Source: Prevotella sp.
Lineage (GTDB): Bacteria > Bacteroidota > Bacteroidia > Bacteroidales > Bacteroidaceae
Direction: 5' to 3'
Length of the DNA stretch: 8,028 bases
Assembly (NCBI GenBank): GCA_022732315.1
Contig: JAIJUV010000111.1
Location: 1 to 8,028 of the forward strand
The notes under the pieces were generated by a model that was not told the origin of the DNA, ran no database searches, and saw only the letters and a program-made list of their open reading frames with translations. Below, in pieces: positions 6,080 through 8,028 of this stretch. Both the position numbers and the translations under genes were made by a program. Every line of letters starts with the position of its first letter. Position 1 is the stretch's first letter.

Positions 6080-7030
6080 ATGAAAAAGATTTACTCGTAT
6101 TCTTTGTCGGCTGCTTTCGTTGCAGCCTTGTTGAGTGTTTCATCTGTAGCGAATGCACAGGATAACAGTGAGGTAAAAGTAGAGGATGCTGCTGTGGCTA
6201 CCTTCGAGGATTTGACCTTGGAGCCTGAGAGCCACTGGGCTGGTCCTGCTGATAATGCTGTAGAAGTAGAAGGCGAATGGAGCAAGAATATGGTAGGTAC
6301 CTTTAAAAGTGGTTCTTATGAGTTTGTGAACTCATTCACACCAAAATGGAGTTCTTGGACAGGTTGCTCTTACAGCAACATGACCGCAACATCTTTTGCT
6401 GATTACACAACTGACCAGTGGAATTCAGCAGCAGGTCATGGTGCTGCTGGTTCAGCCAATTATGGCGTCATCTATGGTAGCAGTACTCCGATGGAGATTA
6501 TCAAGGTTCTCGATGGTGATGCTGAAGGCAGAATTATCAAGGGTATGAACATCACCAACTCTGCTTGGGTTGTAGAATGCGTGAAGAATGGAAATGGAGT
6601 TGCTCAGAAGTTTGCGCAGGGTTCTTGGTTCAAGGTTACCTTCACCGGTGTGAAGGCTGACAAGTCAACTGCTTCTGTAGATTATTATCTGGCTGATTAC
6701 CGTTCTGAAAATGAGTCTGAGTGGAATTGCCTGACAGACTGGGATTGGATTGACCTTTCTTCTTTGGGCAAGGTGGTTTCTTTGAACGTCAGCTTTGACG
6801 GTACAGATAAAGGTTCTTACGGATTGAACACTTCTTGCTATGTCTGCATCGATAATGTAGGTTGCGAGAAGAATACTTCTACTGGTATTGCTGCCAACAA
6901 GTGGAACAGCGTAGAGCTTCGCGAGGTGGCTCGTTTCTCTGCTGACGGCAAGCGCATCTCTGCTCCTCAGAAGGGTCTCAACATCATCCGCATGAGCGAT
7001 GGTTCTACCCGCAAGGTAGTAGTAAAGTAA
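6080..7030 (+). CDS. Secreted DUF4465 protein of the B12 locus
   Basis: A 316-residue exported protein of the DUF4465 family, recognised from FKSGSYEFVNSFTPKWSSWTG then CSYSN (about 75-100), AAGHGAAGSANYGVIYG (117-133), GSWFKVTFTG (181-190), VDYYLADYRS (200-209), DWDWIDLSSLGKVVSLNVSFDG (220-241) and NTSCYVCIDNVGC (250-262). It has a signal peptidase I signal (MKKIYSYSLSAAFVAALLSVSSVANA, cut before QDNS) and no lipobox. Residues 288-316 (ADGKRISAPQKGLNII ending RKVVVK) form a tail resembling that of the preceding protein. DUF4465 proteins occur in Bacteroidota B12 loci; BtuH is a described B12-binding surface protein of such loci, but I cannot confirm that this protein is its homologue. The gap of 68 bases from the previous gene holds no clear promoter; a purine stretch AAGGTAAAG precedes the ATG. 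Codons lean to GTA and GCT, unlike btuB, hinting at high expression. B12 binding is inferred from context. Confidence 0.85.
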   Translation: MKKIYSYSLSAAFVAALLSVSSVANAQDNSEVKVEDAAVATFEDLTLEPESHWAGPADNAVEVEGEWSKNMVGTFKSGSYEFVNSFTPKWSSWTGCSYSNMTATSFADYTTDQWNSAAGHGAAGSANYGVIYGSSTPMEIIKVLDGDAEGRIIKGMNITNSAWVVECVKNGNGVAQKFAQGSWFKVTFTGVKADKSTASVDYYLADYRSENESEWNCLTDWDWIDLSSLGKVVSLNVSFDGTDKGSYGLNTSCYVCIDNVGCEKNTSTGIAANKWNSVELREVARFSADGKRISAPQKGLNIIRMSDGSTRKVVVK

Positions 7031-7037
7031 ATATTTA

Positions 7038-7081
7038 CCCTTAAGGCAAAAAAAAATTAGCCTTAAGGGAAAATATTTTTT
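7038..7081 (+). terminator. Terminator of the B12 gene cluster
   Basis: CCCTTAAGGC (7038-7047) and GCCTTAAGGG (7060-7069) form a perfect 10-bp stem around a 12-base A-rich loop, followed by AAAATATTTTTT with six T at 7076-7081. It lies 7 bases after the stop of the DUF4465 gene. The alternative, longer hairpin 7057-7094 would compete with it. Confidence 0.7.
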
Positions 7082-7094
7082 CCCTTAAGGCTAA
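7048..7094 (-). terminator. Terminator of ettA
   Basis: On the minus strand, 7094-7078 pairs with 7073-7057 in a perfect 17-bp stem with a 4-base loop, followed at once by nine T (complement of the A-run 7048-7056). This is a textbook intrinsic terminator, about 90 bases after the ettA stop. It shares sequence with the plus-strand terminator, making the region bidirectional. Confidence 0.8.
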
Positions 7095-7100
7095 ATATTT

Positions 7101-7162
7101 AATTGCTTCTAGAAATCTATTATTGCTTCCAGGAATCTTTAATTCCTTTCCCAGAAATCTAT
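7101..7162. repeat. Three degenerate 20-22-bp tandem repeats
   Basis: AATTGCTTCTAGAAATCTAT (7101-7120), TATTGCTTCCAGGAATCTTT (7121-7140) and a two-base-longer copy AATTCCTTTC CCAGAAATCTAT (7141-7162) are clearly related, sharing ATTgCTTcyAGrAATCT. A remnant ATTTCTTCC (7164-7172) may be a fourth. They lie in the 3' untranslated stretch of ettA, between its stop and its terminator. No function is evident. Confidence 0.65.
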
Positions 7163-7184
7163 CATTTCTTCCTTTTTCGAAGCT

Positions 7185-8028
7185 TTATTCCTCCATCAAC
7201 TTGCGGTAGCGACCCTTCTTGATTTCTGTATCGCCAAGACGGCGCGCCTTGTTGATTTCATACTCAGAATAGCTGCCCTCGAAGAAGAAGACCTCACCAT
7301 TGCCCTCGAAGGCAAGGATGTGGGTACAGATTCGGTCGAGGAACCAGCGGTCGTGGCTGATAACCACCGCACAACCGGCAAATGCCTCCAAACCTTCCTC
7401 CAAGGCACGCAGCGTGTTCACGTCGATATCGTTGGTAGGCTCATCGAGAAGCAAAACATTACCTTCCTGCTTCAATGCCAAAGCCAACTGCAGACGGTTG
7501 CGCTCACCACCCGAGAGAACACTGCAGAGCTTGCTCTGGTCGGTGCCCGAGAAGTTGAAGCGGCTGATGTAAGCACGTGCATTCACATCTCTTCCACCCA
7601 GACGCAAGGTCTCGTTGCCCTGGGAAATTACCTCGTAAACAGTCTTCTGAGGGTCGATGTCCTTGTGCTGCTGGTCAACATAAGCCAGCTTCACGGTCTC
7701 ACCCACCTCGAATGTGCCGCCATCTGCCTGATCCAAGCCCATGATGAGGCGGAAGAGGGTAGTCTTGCCGGCACCGTTAGGACCGATGACGCCTACGATG
7801 CCGTTAGGAGGAAGCATGAAGTTGAGGTCGTTGAAGAGAACCTTCTCACCGAACGCCTTCTTTACATGCTGAGCCTCAATCACCTTGTTGCCCAGACGAG
7901 GACCGTTAGGGATGAAGATTTCCAGCTTTTCCTCGCGCTCCTTCTGCTCCTGGTTGAGCATCTGCTCGTAAGAGTTCAGACGAGCCTTACCCTTAGCCTG
8001 ACGGGCCTTAGGTGCCATGCGAACCCAT
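7185..8028 (-). CDS. ettA: Energy-dependent translational throttle protein EttA, C-terminal half (5' end outside window)
   Basis: An ABC-F ATPase that binds the ribosomal E site and gates the first steps of elongation according to ATP/ADP level; soluble, no membrane domain. The frame is open to the window edge, so the first in-window Met (8018) is internal: the upstream codons give WVR, matching the EttA linker pattern EWVR...RQxKGKAR. Seen in order, counting from that Met: linker RQAKGKARLNSYE, FIPNGPRLGNKVIEA (35-49), Walker A GPNGAGKT (79-86), ABC signature LSGGERNR (168-175), Walker B LLLDEPTNDID (189-199), H-switch ISHDRWFLDR (220-229), and EttA-like THILAFEGNGEVFFFEGSYSEYE. This is the second ATPase domain; family length is about 555-560, so roughly half is missing. 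The gene converges on the B12 cluster. The RLGDKV...WVR linker separates EttA from other ABC-F members such as Uup. Confidence 0.93.
   Translation of the reverse strand, partial: WVRMAPKARQAKGKARLNSYEQMLNQEQKEREEKLEIFIPNGPRLGNKVIEAQHVKKAFGEKVLFNDLNFMLPPNGIVGVIGPNGAGKTTLFRLIMGLDQADGGTFEVGETVKLAYVDQQHKDIDPQKTVYEVISQGNETLRLGGRDVNARAYISRFNFSGTDQSKLCSVLSGGERNRLQLALALKQEGNVLLLDEPTNDIDVNTLRALEEGLEAFAGCAVVISHDRWFLDRICTHILAFEGNGEVFFFEGSYSEYEINKARRLGDTEIKKGRYRKLMEE

Noticed and set aside
7038..7094. Insertion-sequence end or MITE
   Set aside because: No transposase or target duplication is visible, and position plus T-runs on both strands fit a bidirectional terminator between convergent genes.

Overview
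The window looks like a chromosomal segment of a Bacteroidota member, most likely of the Prevotella/Segatella group. The support is: two TAnnTTTG-type -7 promoter elements, very weak Shine-Dalgarno use, an outer-membrane TonB-dependent receptor followed by a surface-lipoprotein gene, DUF4465 and DUF5074 type surface proteins, and the C-terminal tails of the form YDLxGRRV...KGIYIxNGKKxxxK that are common in Prevotella secreted proteins. The genus is an inference from style; no marker gene proves it.

Layout. Positions 1-552 hold the C-terminal part of a glycerate kinase that enters from the left. A short promoter-bearing gap leads to a complete HAD-family phosphatase (616-1254). Positions 1255-1729 hold no protein gene; they contain two small palindromes, a promoter and a clear cobalamin (B12) riboswitch with its expression platform. 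The riboswitch precedes four same-strand genes: a BtuB-type TonB-dependent receptor (1730-3658), a BtuG-like beta-propeller lipoprotein (3719-4885), a secreted protein of unknown role with a conserved WYELAGSEY core (4887-6011), and a secreted DUF4465 protein (6080-7030). A palindrome-rich bidirectional terminator (7038-7094) and a set of degenerate 20-bp repeats separate this cluster from the convergent ettA gene (minus strand, 7185-8028, its 5' end outside the window).

How it works together. The central cluster is best read as a cobamide-scavenging locus repressed when intracellular B12 is sufficient. BtuG would capture cobamide at the cell surface and hand it to BtuB for TonB-driven import; the two following proteins probably assist capture or processing outside the cell. 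Inner-membrane BtuCDF genes are not in the window. The least ordinary points are that the two accessory proteins have signal peptidase I signals and C-terminal sorting-like tails rather than lipoboxes, that a heptad tandem repeat forms the end of btuB and the btuB-btuG gap, and that the DUF4465 gene has a codon style different from its neighbours.
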